This document shows, piece by piece, positions 23,695-31,752 of a stretch of DNA of 64,000 nt. The position numbers were made by a program, and so were the translations under genes. Each line of letters opens with the position of its first letter. Position 1 is the stretch's first letter. Below the pieces are notes generated by a model that saw only the letters and a list, made by a program, of their open reading frames with translations, made no database searches and had not been told where the DNA came from. This stretch comes from Flavobacterium cheniae (GTDB lineage: Bacteria > Bacteroidota > Bacteroidia > Flavobacteriales > Flavobacteriaceae). The stretch is taken from positions 372,001 through 436,000 of the forward strand of contig NZ_SNZC01000002.1 of NCBI RefSeq assembly GCF_004363695.1, written 5' to 3'.

Positions 23695-26466
23695 TTATTG
23701 AAATAATGTTTTATCAAAAACCATTGCGATAGCGTTCTTTTGACGTTTTTTAGAACGTTCATAACTACCCGCTGCTGGTGCACTATATGCTTTTGGCGAA
23801 GCTAATCTTAATTTTACTAAATCGAAATTCATTAACATATACGAATAAGCTCCCATGTTTTTAGGTTCTTCTTGTGCCCAAACATAATCATCAACATTTG
23901 GATAACTGTCGATAATAGCTTTGATTTGGTCAACTGCTAATGGGAACAATTGTTCTAAACGAACAACCGCCACATCGTTTCTACCTAATTCTTCTCTTTG
24001 TGCAATGATGTCAAAATATACTTTTCCTGTACAGAAAACCAATGTTTTAATCGCTTTCTTATCAGCAACATTTGGATCATCTAACACTTCTTGGAATTGT
24101 CCGTTTGCTAATTCATCCATTGAAGATACTACATCTGGATGACGTAATAAACTTTTTGGAGAAAACACTACTAATGGCTTACGGAATTCTGTTTTTAACT
24201 GTCTTCTCATTAAATGGAAGAAGTTGGCTGGCGAAGTTACATCGGCAATATACATGTTGTGTTTTGCACACATTTGTAAATAACGTTCCATACGTGCTGA
24301 TGAATGTTCTGCTCCTTGGTTTTCATAACCGTGAGGCAATAACATTACCAATCCGTTTTGATTGTTCCATTTATCTTCACCTGCAGAAATGTATTGGTCA
24401 ATCATAATTTGAGCTCCGTTAGAGAAATCTCCAAACTGTGCTTCCCAAATTACTAAAGATTTTGGCGATGCTAACGCATATCCGTATTCAAAACCTAAAA
24501 CACCATATTCTGAAAGGTGCGAATTGTAGATATAAAAGTTTCCTTTTTTATCTTTTATTTTGTCTAAAAGAATTACTTCTTCTTCTGAATCTTCTACTTT
24601 AACTACAGCATGACGGTGTGAGAATGTTCCACGTTCAACGTCTTGCCCAGAAATACGCACGTCAAAACCTTCCGAGATTAAAGAACCATAAGCTAATAAT
24701 TCGCCCATTGCCCAATCTAATTTATTGGTTTCCACCATATTTTTTCTATCACCAATTAACTTCGTAATCTTACTGATGAATTTCTTATCAGCAGGAAGTT
24801 CGGTAATGGTTTTAGCAATATCAGCTAATTGTTTTTTATCAAACTTAGTGTCAAATTTTTGAAGCATTACATCATCAGAAACTTGTTTGTAACCTTCCCA
24901 CTCATTTTCCATGAACGGAGTAATTACAGTTAAGTCTTTTTTACGAGAGGCTTCTAAATTTTCATCTAGTTTTGCTTTGTAAGCTTCTTCTAATTCTTTT
25001 ACAAATCCAGCCGAAATAACATTTTCTTGTGCTAATTTCTCCGCATAAATATCTCTTGGATTTTTATGTTTTGCAATTAATTTATATAAAACAGGTTGTG
25101 TAAAACGAGGTTCGTCTCCTTCGTTGTGACCATATTTTCTGTATCCTAATAAATCAATAAAAACGTCAGTTCCAAACTCCATACGATAATCTAAAGCAAA
25201 TAACATCGCATGAACAACAGCTTCTGCATCATCAGCATTTACGTGTAAAACTGGCGACAAAGTTACTTTAGCAATATCCGTACAATACGTTGACGAACGC
25301 GCATCTAAATAATTCGTTGTAAATCCAACTTGGTTATTGATTACTAAGTGAATCGTTCCACCTGTTTTATAACCATCTAATTTAGCCATTTGAATGATTT
25401 CATAAACAATACCTTGACCTGCAACCGCAGCATCACCGTGAACGGCAATTGGTAAGACTTTTGAAAAATCATTTGGATAATTTCTATCTTGTTTTGCTCT
25501 TGTAATTCCTTCAATAACGGCACCTACTGTTTCTAAGTGCGAAGGATTTGGAGCTAAATTTAAGTTGATTTTTTTACCTGAATCAGTTACTCTATCAGAA
25601 GTTAAACCTAAGTGATATTTAACATCACCATCAAAGTTAGCGTCTTCATCGTAGTCTTTTCCGTCGAATTCAGAGAAGATATTTTGAGTATTTTTTCCAA
25701 AGATGTTTGCCAATACATTCAAACGACCTCTGTGTGCCATTCCCATTACGAATTGCTCTACGCCTTTATCAGCAGCAGCTTCCACTAAAGCGTCTAAAGC
25801 AGGAATAACCGCTTCACAACCTTCTAATGAGAAACGCTTTTGACCTACATATTTGGTGTGTAAGAAGTTTTCGAAAGAAACTGCTTCGTTTAATTTTTTA
25901 AGAATGTGTTTTTTCTTGTCAGCAGTAAAGTTTGGTAAATTGTCGTTAATGTCTAAACGATTTTTTATCCATTCTAATTTGTGTGGTTCGCGAATGTACA
26001 TGTATTCCACACCGATAGATTGGCAATACACATTTTCTAAATGCTTAACAATTTCAGACAAAGTACATGGTTTCATGTTAACCATTTTAGCAGCATCAAA
26101 AACCGTATTCAAATCGGCTTGAGATAAACCAAAATTTTCAAGTGCCAATGAAGGTCCGTGAAGTCTTCTGTCTCTTACTGGATTTGTTTTTGTAAATAAG
26201 TGTCCACGTGTTCTATATCCTTCAATTAATTTCAGAACATTGAACTCTTTTTGCATTTTTTCAGAAATTTCACCTGAATCACCAGAAGCTACTTGAACTA
26301 CTTGTGCGGCAAATTCTTCAGAACCATAACCCGCTTGAGCGAAGTCAAATCCTTGAAAAAAACTTCTCCAGCTTGGCTCTACGCTATCTGGATTTTGTAA
26401 ATATTGTTCGTATAAATCTGCAAAAAATGCAGTATGTGCAGCGTTTAAAAAGGAAAACCTATCCAT
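23695..26466 (-). CDS. odhA: 2-oxoglutarate dehydrogenase E1 component
   Basis: Thiamine-diphosphate-dependent E1 that decarboxylates 2-oxoglutarate. The N-terminal targeting segment SFLNAAHTAFFADLYEQYL is followed by AHRGRLNVLANIFGK, the ThDP-binding region GDAAVAGQGIVYE...GFTTN, and the C-terminal transketolase domains. About 923 residues is normal for SucA. The ATG at 26466 (MDRFSFLNA) was chosen because a -7 box at 26507-26514 lies upstream of it but downstream of the more distant ATG at 26538, and because the extra 24 residues do not look like SucA. Confidence 0.96.
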   Translation of the reverse strand: MDRFSFLNAAHTAFFADLYEQYLQNPDSVEPSWRSFFQGFDFAQAGYGSEEFAAQVVQVASGDSGEISEKMQKEFNVLKLIEGYRTRGHLFTKTNPVRDRRLHGPSLALENFGLSQADLNTVFDAAKMVNMKPCTLSEIVKHLENVYCQSIGVEYMYIREPHKLEWIKNRLDINDNLPNFTADKKKHILKKLNEAVSFENFLHTKYVGQKRFSLEGCEAVIPALDALVEAAADKGVEQFVMGMAHRGRLNVLANIFGKNTQNIFSEFDGKDYDEDANFDGDVKYHLGLTSDRVTDSGKKINLNLAPNPSHLETVGAVIEGITRAKQDRNYPNDFSKVLPIAVHGDAAVAGQGIVYEIIQMAKLDGYKTGGTIHLVINNQVGFTTNYLDARSSTYCTDIAKVTLSPVLHVNADDAEAVVHAMLFALDYRMEFGTDVFIDLLGYRKYGHNEGDEPRFTQPVLYKLIAKHKNPRDIYAEKLAQENVISAGFVKELEEAYKAKLDENLEASRKKDLTVITPFMENEWEGYKQVSDDVMLQKFDTKFDKKQLADIAKTITELPADKKFISKITKLIGDRKNMVETNKLDWAMGELLAYGSLISEGFDVRISGQDVERGTFSHRHAVVKVEDSEEEVILLDKIKDKKGNFYIYNSHLSEYGVLGFEYGYALASPKSLVIWEAQFGDFSNGAQIMIDQYISAGEDKWNNQNGLVMLLPHGYENQGAEHSSARMERYLQMCAKHNMYIADVTSPANFFHLMRRQLKTEFRKPLVVFSPKSLLRHPDVVSSMDELANGQFQEVLDDPNVADKKAIKTLVFCTGKVYFDIIAQREELGRNDVAVVRLEQLFPLAVDQIKAIIDSYPNVDDYVWAQEEPKNMGAYSYMLMNFDLVKLRLASPKAYSAPAAGSYERSKKRQKNAIAMVFDKTLFQ

Positions 26467-26506
26467 AGTGTGTTGTCGGTAAGACCTATTAATTAAAAAT
26501 TTTACG

Positions 26507-26514
26507 CAAAAGTA
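26507..26514 (-). promoter_or_regulatory. Promoter -7 box for odhA-odhB
   Basis: Minus strand TACTTTTG matches TAnnTTTG, with a TTG (complement of 26536-26538) 21 bp upstream. It is 40 bp before the chosen odhA start and sets that start apart from an ATG further upstream. Confidence 0.6.
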
Positions 26515-26582
26515 AAACATTTTATGATAATCTTTCAAGGATTTTTATACTTTTATAACATTAATTTTTTCAAAATTGATTT

Positions 26583-27128
26583 ATGAAAAAGAATTCCGTA
26601 ATGAAATTAACACTTTTACTAAGTATTGTGTTTTTATTTGGATTTAATTCTGAAATTTCTGCACAAGAAAACACCGAAATGAAAACAAAAAGTGATTTTT
26701 GGAACCATGTACAATTTGGTGGAGGATTAGGCTTAGGAGTTGGTAATGGTTATGCCGATATTATGGTTGCGCCAAGTGCTATTTACAACTTTAATCAATA
26801 CGTTTCAGCGGGTTTAGGTGTTCAATATAACTATGTAAAACAACGTGATTTATACAAAGCGAATATGTATGGTGGTAGTGTAGTGGCTTTGTTTAATCCT
26901 ATAGAAGAATTACAAATTTCAACCGAATTAGAACAATTAAGAGTAAACAGAACTTTTAATGATTCATTTGGAAGCGATTCTCAAGATTTTTGGAATACCG
27001 CTTTGTTCGTTGGAGCAGGATATCGCAATGAAAATGTAACTATTGGAATTCGATACAATGTGTTGCACAAAGACAGAGACAATATTTACGCGGAACCATT
27101 TATGCCTTTTGTAAGGATATTTTTTTAA
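26583..27128 (+). CDS. Small outer-membrane beta-barrel protein
   Basis: A 181-residue protein with a signal peptide (cleavage near ISAQ, residue 28) and repeating amphipathic strands such as VQFGGGLGLGVGNGYADI and VTIGIRYNVLHK, ending in MPFVRIFF with a C-terminal aromatic, as in outer-membrane barrels. It diverges from odhA. In flavobacterial databases I recall proteins like this being called alpha-ketoglutarate decarboxylase, probably because of the neighbour; nothing in the sequence supports an enzyme function. Confidence 0.75.
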   Translation: MKKNSVMKLTLLLSIVFLFGFNSEISAQENTEMKTKSDFWNHVQFGGGLGLGVGNGYADIMVAPSAIYNFNQYVSAGLGVQYNYVKQRDLYKANMYGGSVVALFNPIEELQISTELEQLRVNRTFNDSFGSDSQDFWNTALFVGAGYRNENVTIGIRYNVLHKDRDNIYAEPFMPFVRIFF

Positions 27129-27475
27129 TACTTATTACGAAACCAAACCTTTTGCCATTCACGCTTTAACACTAAAAAAGCAACTTGTTCAGATAATTCT
27201 ACTAAATCAGAACCATCTAATTTTTTGATTTGATCTTCTGGAACATCAATTATGTAGAGTAAATTCAGATATTCAGCAAATTTATATTGGATGAGTTTGT
27301 AAATTTTTTCTTGTACCAAATTTTTAAATTCAAACGGGAAAATACTTGATGGTACATCTAAAGATTCATTAGCTAAGGCAAAATCTTTGTTTACTTGCTC
27401 AATCAACTTAAAGTACAAATGTTCTTCTTCGGCTTGCGAAATTAAGGCATCAATATTTGCTGGTGGATTATACAT
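27125..27475 (-). CDS. Conserved flavobacterial protein of unknown function (116 aa)
   Basis: A soluble, mostly helical, acidic protein without signal peptide, cysteines or known motif. It overlaps the polyprenyl synthetase gene by 8 bp on the same strand and is probably translated with it, so it may assist isoprenoid metabolism, but this is only position-based. It also overlaps the end of the convergent barrel gene by 4 bp. Confidence 0.7.
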   Translation of the reverse strand: MYNPPANIDALISQAEEEHLYFKLIEQVNKDFALANESLDVPSSIFPFEFKNLVQEKIYKLIQYKFAEYLNLLYIIDVPEDQIKKLDGSDLVELSEQVAFLVLKREWQKVWFRNKY

Positions 27476-28442
27476 TTCTTCCCATTAAATTCTCACCAAA
27501 AGCTTTTAAAACGGTTTTCTTTTCATTTTCAATATCCATTTTTTCTAAGGTTTCAAATGCTTTGAAAGTATAGTCTTGAATGGCTTTTTTAGTAGCTTCG
27601 CTTGCACCAGAAGAATTAAAAATAGCTTTTACTGATTCTATTTTATCTGTGTTTTCTGAAGGTTGAATGGAAAACAAATGCAATAATTGTTGTTTTTCTT
27701 CTGCTTTAGAAAACTCAATAGCTTTTAAGTATAAATAGGTTTTTTTGTTTTCAATAATGTCTCCACCCACTTGTTTACCGAAGGTTTCTGGATTTCCAAA
27801 AGCATCTAAATAATCGTCTTGTAATTGGAAGGCAATTCCTAAATTTAATCCAAAATCATAAATCAAATCAGCATTTTCATCAGAAGTTTCGGCTACAATT
27901 GCTCCCATTTTCATAGCAGCACCAACCAAAACCGCGGTTTTATATTCAATCATTTTTAAATATTCCTGAATCGTAACATCGTCACGCATTTCAAAATCCA
28001 CATCATATTGTTGCCCTTCACAAACTTCTAAAGCCGTTTTACTGAATAATTTGGCTAATTTTTGGAAAGTTGCTGGCTCATAATTTTCAAAAAATTGATA
28101 CGCTAAAATCAACATAGCATCACCTGATAAAATTCCGGTATTCAAATCCCATTTTTCATGAACGGTTTGATTACCTCTTCGTAAAGGCGCATCATCCATA
28201 ATGTCATCGTGAATTAATGAAAAATTATGAAACACCTCAACCGCTGTTGCTGCTGGAATGGCTTTTTCACAATCCACATTAAAAACTTCGCTTGCCATTA
28301 AAGTTAAAACCGGACGCATTCTTTTTCCACCAAGCGATAAAATATACTCGATAGGTTCGTATAAGTTTTTAGGTTCTTTATTAGCCACAATTTGCGAAAA
28401 ATGATTACTCATTTTTTCTTGATAGTACGATATAGAATGCAT
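27468..28442 (-). CDS. Polyprenyl diphosphate synthase (trans-isoprenyl family)
   Basis: Condenses isopentenyl diphosphate units onto an allylic primer. Both aspartate-rich motifs are present: DDIMDDAPLRRG (first, about 79-90) and DDYLD (second, near 206-210). GGKRMRPVL near the N-terminus and the KKTYLYLKA stretch are also typical. At 324 residues it fits geranylgeranyl- or longer-chain synthases (quinone side chains) or farnesyl/geranylgeranyl synthases feeding carotenoids; residues before the first motif (ALIH-like EVFHNFSLIH) suggest C15-C20 or longer but I cannot fix chain length. Confidence 0.93.
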   Translation of the reverse strand: MHSISYYQEKMSNHFSQIVANKEPKNLYEPIEYILSLGGKRMRPVLTLMASEVFNVDCEKAIPAATAVEVFHNFSLIHDDIMDDAPLRRGNQTVHEKWDLNTGILSGDAMLILAYQFFENYEPATFQKLAKLFSKTALEVCEGQQYDVDFEMRDDVTIQEYLKMIEYKTAVLVGAAMKMGAIVAETSDENADLIYDFGLNLGIAFQLQDDYLDAFGNPETFGKQVGGDIIENKKTYLYLKAIEFSKAEEKQQLLHLFSIQPSENTDKIESVKAIFNSSGASEATKKAIQDYTFKAFETLEKMDIENEKKTVLKAFGENLMGRNV

Positions 28443-28520
28443 TATTTGAATTTTTTGCTAAAATACTCCAATATTCTGAAACGACACGAATATATCAAAT
28501 GTTAAATTTATGCAAAAACA

Positions 28521-28552
28521 ATGGAAACTATTTTGGTGTTAAAAGTTTCCAT
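28521..28552 (+). promoter_or_regulatory. Candidate TetR operator (perfect inverted repeat)
   Basis: ATGGAAACT (28521-28529) and AGTTTCCAT (28544-28552) form perfect 9-bp arms 14 bp apart. The spacer contains the TTG of the -33 box and the right arm stops 2 bp before the -7 box at 28555. A repressor bound here would block the promoter. The regulator gene starts 52 bp further on, so autoregulation is the natural reading. Confidence 0.65.
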
Positions 28553-28554
28553 TA

Positions 28555-28562
28555 TACATTTG
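28555..28562 (+). promoter_or_regulatory. Promoter -7 box of the tetR-tolC-mfp-rnd operon
   Basis: TACATTTG matches TAnnTTTG. TTTTGG at 28531-28536 provides a -33 element about 19 bp upstream. It is inside any longer reading frame starting at 28499, which argues for the tetR start at 28604. Confidence 0.65.
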
Positions 28563-28603
28563 TACCCGAAGATAAAATCCAAAAAAGAGATTTTACTGTA
28601 AAT

Positions 28604-29206
28604 ATGAAAGATAAAATTATAAATAAAGCAAAAGAAATGTTTTTGAGACTGGGTTTCAAAAGCATTACTATGGATGATATTGCTTGCGAAATGTGTATTT
28701 CAAAAAAAACAATTTATAAATACTTTTCTAATAAAGATATACTAATAGAAGAAAGTGTTCAAATGGTGCACAAAGAAATTCATGAAACAATTAACACAAT
28801 CGTAGCACAGAATTTTAACGCAATTGAAGAAAATTTCGAAATCAGAAGAATGTTTAAAGAAATGTTCAAATCAGCAGAATCTTCTCCTATTTATCAGTTA
28901 AAAAAGCATTATCCAGAAATTTACGAGAAAGTTCTGAGCATGCAAGTTAGTGTTTGTGAGGAATGTTTTCGAGACAATATCATAAAAGGAATCAACGAAG
29001 GTTTGTACCGAAAAGATTTAGATATTGAAAATTATGTCAAGTTTTATTACACTTTAATATTCAATATAAACGAAAACACAATGCTTGAAAAAGATGCTCA
29101 AGAATTAGAATTAAAAGCTTTAGAATACCACATTAGAGCAATGGCATCATTAGCTGGAATAGTAGAACTTGAAAAACAATTAGAAACACAAATACTTAAT
29201 CATTAA
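28604..29206 (+). CDS. TetR/AcrR family transcriptional regulator
   Basis: A 200-residue repressor-type protein. The N-terminal helix-turn-helix is textbook TetR: KDKIINKAKEMFLRLGFKSI then ITMDDIACEMCISKKTIYKYFSNKDILI (HTH at about 25-45). The C-terminal part is a helical ligand-binding and dimer domain. It is the first gene of an efflux operon; tolC begins 7 bp after its stop. The start at 28604 follows the promoter and operator; an in-frame ATG at 28499 lies upstream of both. Its ligand is probably a pump substrate but cannot be inferred. Confidence 0.93.
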   Translation: MKDKIINKAKEMFLRLGFKSITMDDIACEMCISKKTIYKYFSNKDILIEESVQMVHKEIHETINTIVAQNFNAIEENFEIRRMFKEMFKSAESSPIYQLKKHYPEIYEKVLSMQVSVCEECFRDNIIKGINEGLYRKDLDIENYVKFYYTLIFNINENTMLEKDAQELELKALEYHIRAMASLAGIVELEKQLETQILNH

Positions 29207-29213
29207 CCACCAT

Positions 29214-30560
29214 ATGAAACAAAAACTATTACTAACCCTTTTGTTCGTTTCTGTATTCTTGAACGCACAAGATAAAAAAGAAACCTATAGCTTTACATTG
29301 CAACAAGCAATTGATCATGCTATTGAAAACAACTATACTTCAATTAATGCAAAACGTGATATTGAAGCTGCCAAGCAAAAAAAATGGGAAACAACTGCTT
29401 CTGGACTTCCACAAATTAGTAGTAACTTACAATATTTAAACAATCTTGACTTTCAAGTACAAGGGGTTTCTGGAAATGCTTTCAATCCTGGAGGCGATCC
29501 AAATGAAATTTCAACTATTGCCTTTGGAACTAAACACAGTGCAAATGCTTCTGCAACATTAAACCAATTAATTTTTGATGGTTCATATATTGTAGGATTA
29601 CAATCGGCTAAAGTGTATTTGCAAATTTCACAAAATGCAAAAGAAAAAACCGATTTAGAAATAAAAGAAATGGTTACGAATGCATACGGAAATGTGCTGT
29701 TAGCAAAAGAAAGTGTTTTAATCTTAGAAAAAAACAAAACCACCTTAGAAAAAACATTATTTGAAACTAGCGAAACTTTTAAAAACGGTTTAACCGAGGA
29801 AGAAAACGTCGAGCAACTTCAAATTACGTTAACACAATTGAAAAGTTCTTTATCAAATGCACAAAAAAGAGCTGAAATTGCATTGAATCTTCTAAAAATT
29901 TCTATGGGAATCGACATCAATAATGATGTTACTCTTACAGAAAAATTAGACGATTTAGCACTTAAAAATGTTGATTTAGCTGTGCTTGCGGAAGAATTTA
30001 ATTCTCAAAATTCAGTAGATTTTAAAATTCAAAAAAATAACGAAGAATCGAAACGTTTGTTGTTAAAATTAGAACGTTTTAGAGCATTGCCAACAATTGG
30101 CGCGCAACTGAACTATGGTGCCAATACTTTTTCTAATGAATTTGATATTATTTCAACACAACAAAAATGGTACAATTATTCAAATTTTGGTGTAAATGTT
30201 AGTTTGCCAATATTTAGTAGTTTTAGAGATAGAGCCAGAACCCAACAAGCAAAAATTGCTTTTGAACAAGCAAAAACACAACTTACTGAAACAGAGCAAC
30301 GTTTAAAACTTCAATTTCAACAAGCTAAAACCGATTACGAATACAGTATTGAGCAATATTCAGCCTCAAAAAGTAATTTAAAATTAGCCGAAAGAATCGA
30401 AGGCAAACAACAAATAAAATTCAAAGAAGGACTTTCTACAAGCTTTGAATTTACAGAAGCTCAACGTCAATTATACACAGCGCAACAAGATTATTTACAA
30501 GCTATGATTGATGTTATGAACAAAAAAGCAACTTTAGACAAACTAACCAATAAAAAATAA
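29214..30560 (+). CDS. TolC-family outer-membrane efflux channel
   Basis: A 448-residue outer-membrane factor with signal peptide (to about residue 19, LNAQ) and the internal duplication of TolC proteins: two long coiled-coil segments (around 40-240 and 260-440) rich in Gln, Lys and Ala. The start of the mature part, YSFTLQQAIDHAIENNY, is the usual OEP N-terminal motif. It lies between the regulator and the adaptor gene and would give the exit duct of this tripartite pump. Confidence 0.93.
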   Translation: MKQKLLLTLLFVSVFLNAQDKKETYSFTLQQAIDHAIENNYTSINAKRDIEAAKQKKWETTASGLPQISSNLQYLNNLDFQVQGVSGNAFNPGGDPNEISTIAFGTKHSANASATLNQLIFDGSYIVGLQSAKVYLQISQNAKEKTDLEIKEMVTNAYGNVLLAKESVLILEKNKTTLEKTLFETSETFKNGLTEEENVEQLQITLTQLKSSLSNAQKRAEIALNLLKISMGIDINNDVTLTEKLDDLALKNVDLAVLAEEFNSQNSVDFKIQKNNEESKRLLLKLERFRALPTIGAQLNYGANTFSNEFDIISTQQKWYNYSNFGVNVSLPIFSSFRDRARTQQAKIAFEQAKTQLTETEQRLKLQFQQAKTDYEYSIEQYSASKSNLKLAERIEGKQQIKFKEGLSTSFEFTEAQRQLYTAQQDYLQAMIDVMNKKATLDKLTNKK

Positions 30561-30569
30561 AAACGCACA

Positions 30570-31733
30570 ATGAAAAAAATACTATACATCAGTTTATTAG
30601 GTTTACTAATTACTTCTTGTGGAGGTGATTCAAAAACTGCATCTGTTGATAAAGCGATTGAATCAAAAGATTTAGCAACTATTAAAGCATCAAGAGCAGA
30701 AATTCAGAAACAATATGATGCTATTGCTGCTGAATTAGCAAAACTTGATTTGGCTATTGCCGAATTAGACACACTAAAAAAATCAGCTTTAGTTACAACT
30801 GCAATTGTTAACGATACAATTTTTACGCATTACATTGACATTCAAGGAAATGTTGATACCAAACAAAACCTTATTATTTACCCAGAATATTCGGGAGTTT
30901 TATCTCAAGTGTATGTAAAATCAGGTCAAAAAGTAAATAAAGGACAAATTTTAGCCCGAATTGACGATGGTGGTTTAAGCAATCAATTGGCACAAATGGA
31001 AACACAAGCTACATTGGCAAAAACTACATTTGAAAGACAAAAAAATCTTTGGGATAAAAAAATTGGTTCAGAAATTCAATTTTTACAAGCAAAAACAAAT
31101 TACGAAGCTCAAATGAAAGCAGTTGCCCAAATGAGAGCGCAACTTGGAAAAACAATTGTGAAAGCACCATTTAGTGGTGTTATTGACGAAGTAATTACTG
31201 AAAAAGGTCAGGTTGTTGGTCCAGGTCAACAATTAATGCGTATTGTAAATTTATCCGACATGTACGTTTCTGCAAATGTTCCTGAAAGTTTCATTGGGAA
31301 AATTAAAAATGGAGCTATCGTAGATGTTGAAGTAAAATCTACTGGTAAAATATATAAAGGAAAAGTGAGACAAATTGGAAATTACATCAATCCAAACAAT
31401 AGAAACTTTAGTATTGAAGTAGCTGTTCCAAACTCAGATAATTTATTACGTCCAAATCAAGTAGCTGTATTAAAAATCGAAGACTACAAAAAACCGAATG
31501 CTATTTTAGTTCCAGAAAGTATTGTTACTGAAAATGCAGTTGGCGAAAAAATTATTTATACAGTTGACACCTCTGGGAAAGAACCAAAAGCAATCAAAAA
31601 AACCATCGTAGTAGGTTTAACTTCTGGAGCAAATATTGAAGTAAAATCTGGATTAAACAAAGGGGAACAAATCATTATTGAAGGCGCAAGAAGCGTTCAA
31701 AATGGTGATGTTGTTGAAATTATTAAAAAATAA
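30570..31733 (+). CDS. RND periplasmic adaptor (membrane fusion) lipoprotein
   Basis: A 387-residue adaptor. The signal peptide ends in a lipobox (LLITSC, Cys17), so it is probably lipid-anchored. A coiled coil near 25-70 precedes the barrel-sandwich hybrid domain (GVLSQVYVKSGQKVNKGQILARID), a second hairpin, and the beta-barrel domain (KAPFSGVIDEVITEKGQVVGPG). It bridges the RND pump and the TolC channel. The gene is 9 bp after tolC and 19 bp before the pump gene. Confidence 0.94.
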   Translation: MKKILYISLLGLLITSCGGDSKTASVDKAIESKDLATIKASRAEIQKQYDAIAAELAKLDLAIAELDTLKKSALVTTAIVNDTIFTHYIDIQGNVDTKQNLIIYPEYSGVLSQVYVKSGQKVNKGQILARIDDGGLSNQLAQMETQATLAKTTFERQKNLWDKKIGSEIQFLQAKTNYEAQMKAVAQMRAQLGKTIVKAPFSGVIDEVITEKGQVVGPGQQLMRIVNLSDMYVSANVPESFIGKIKNGAIVDVEVKSTGKIYKGKVRQIGNYINPNNRNFSIEVAVPNSDNLLRPNQVAVLKIEDYKKPNAILVPESIVTENAVGEKIIYTVDTSGKEPKAIKKTIVVGLTSGANIEVKSGLNKGEQIIIEGARSVQNGDVVEIIKK

Positions 31734-31752
31734 GTACTAAAAAAATATTGGT

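Noticed and set aside
26467..26538. Longer start for 2-oxoglutarate dehydrogenase E1
   Set aside because: The -7 box at 26507-26514 is inside it and the 24 extra residues do not fit SucA.
28499..28603. Upstream in-frame ATG extending the TetR protein by 35 residues
   Set aside because: The promoter -7 box and the inverted repeat lie within this stretch and the extra residues do not resemble TetR N-termini.
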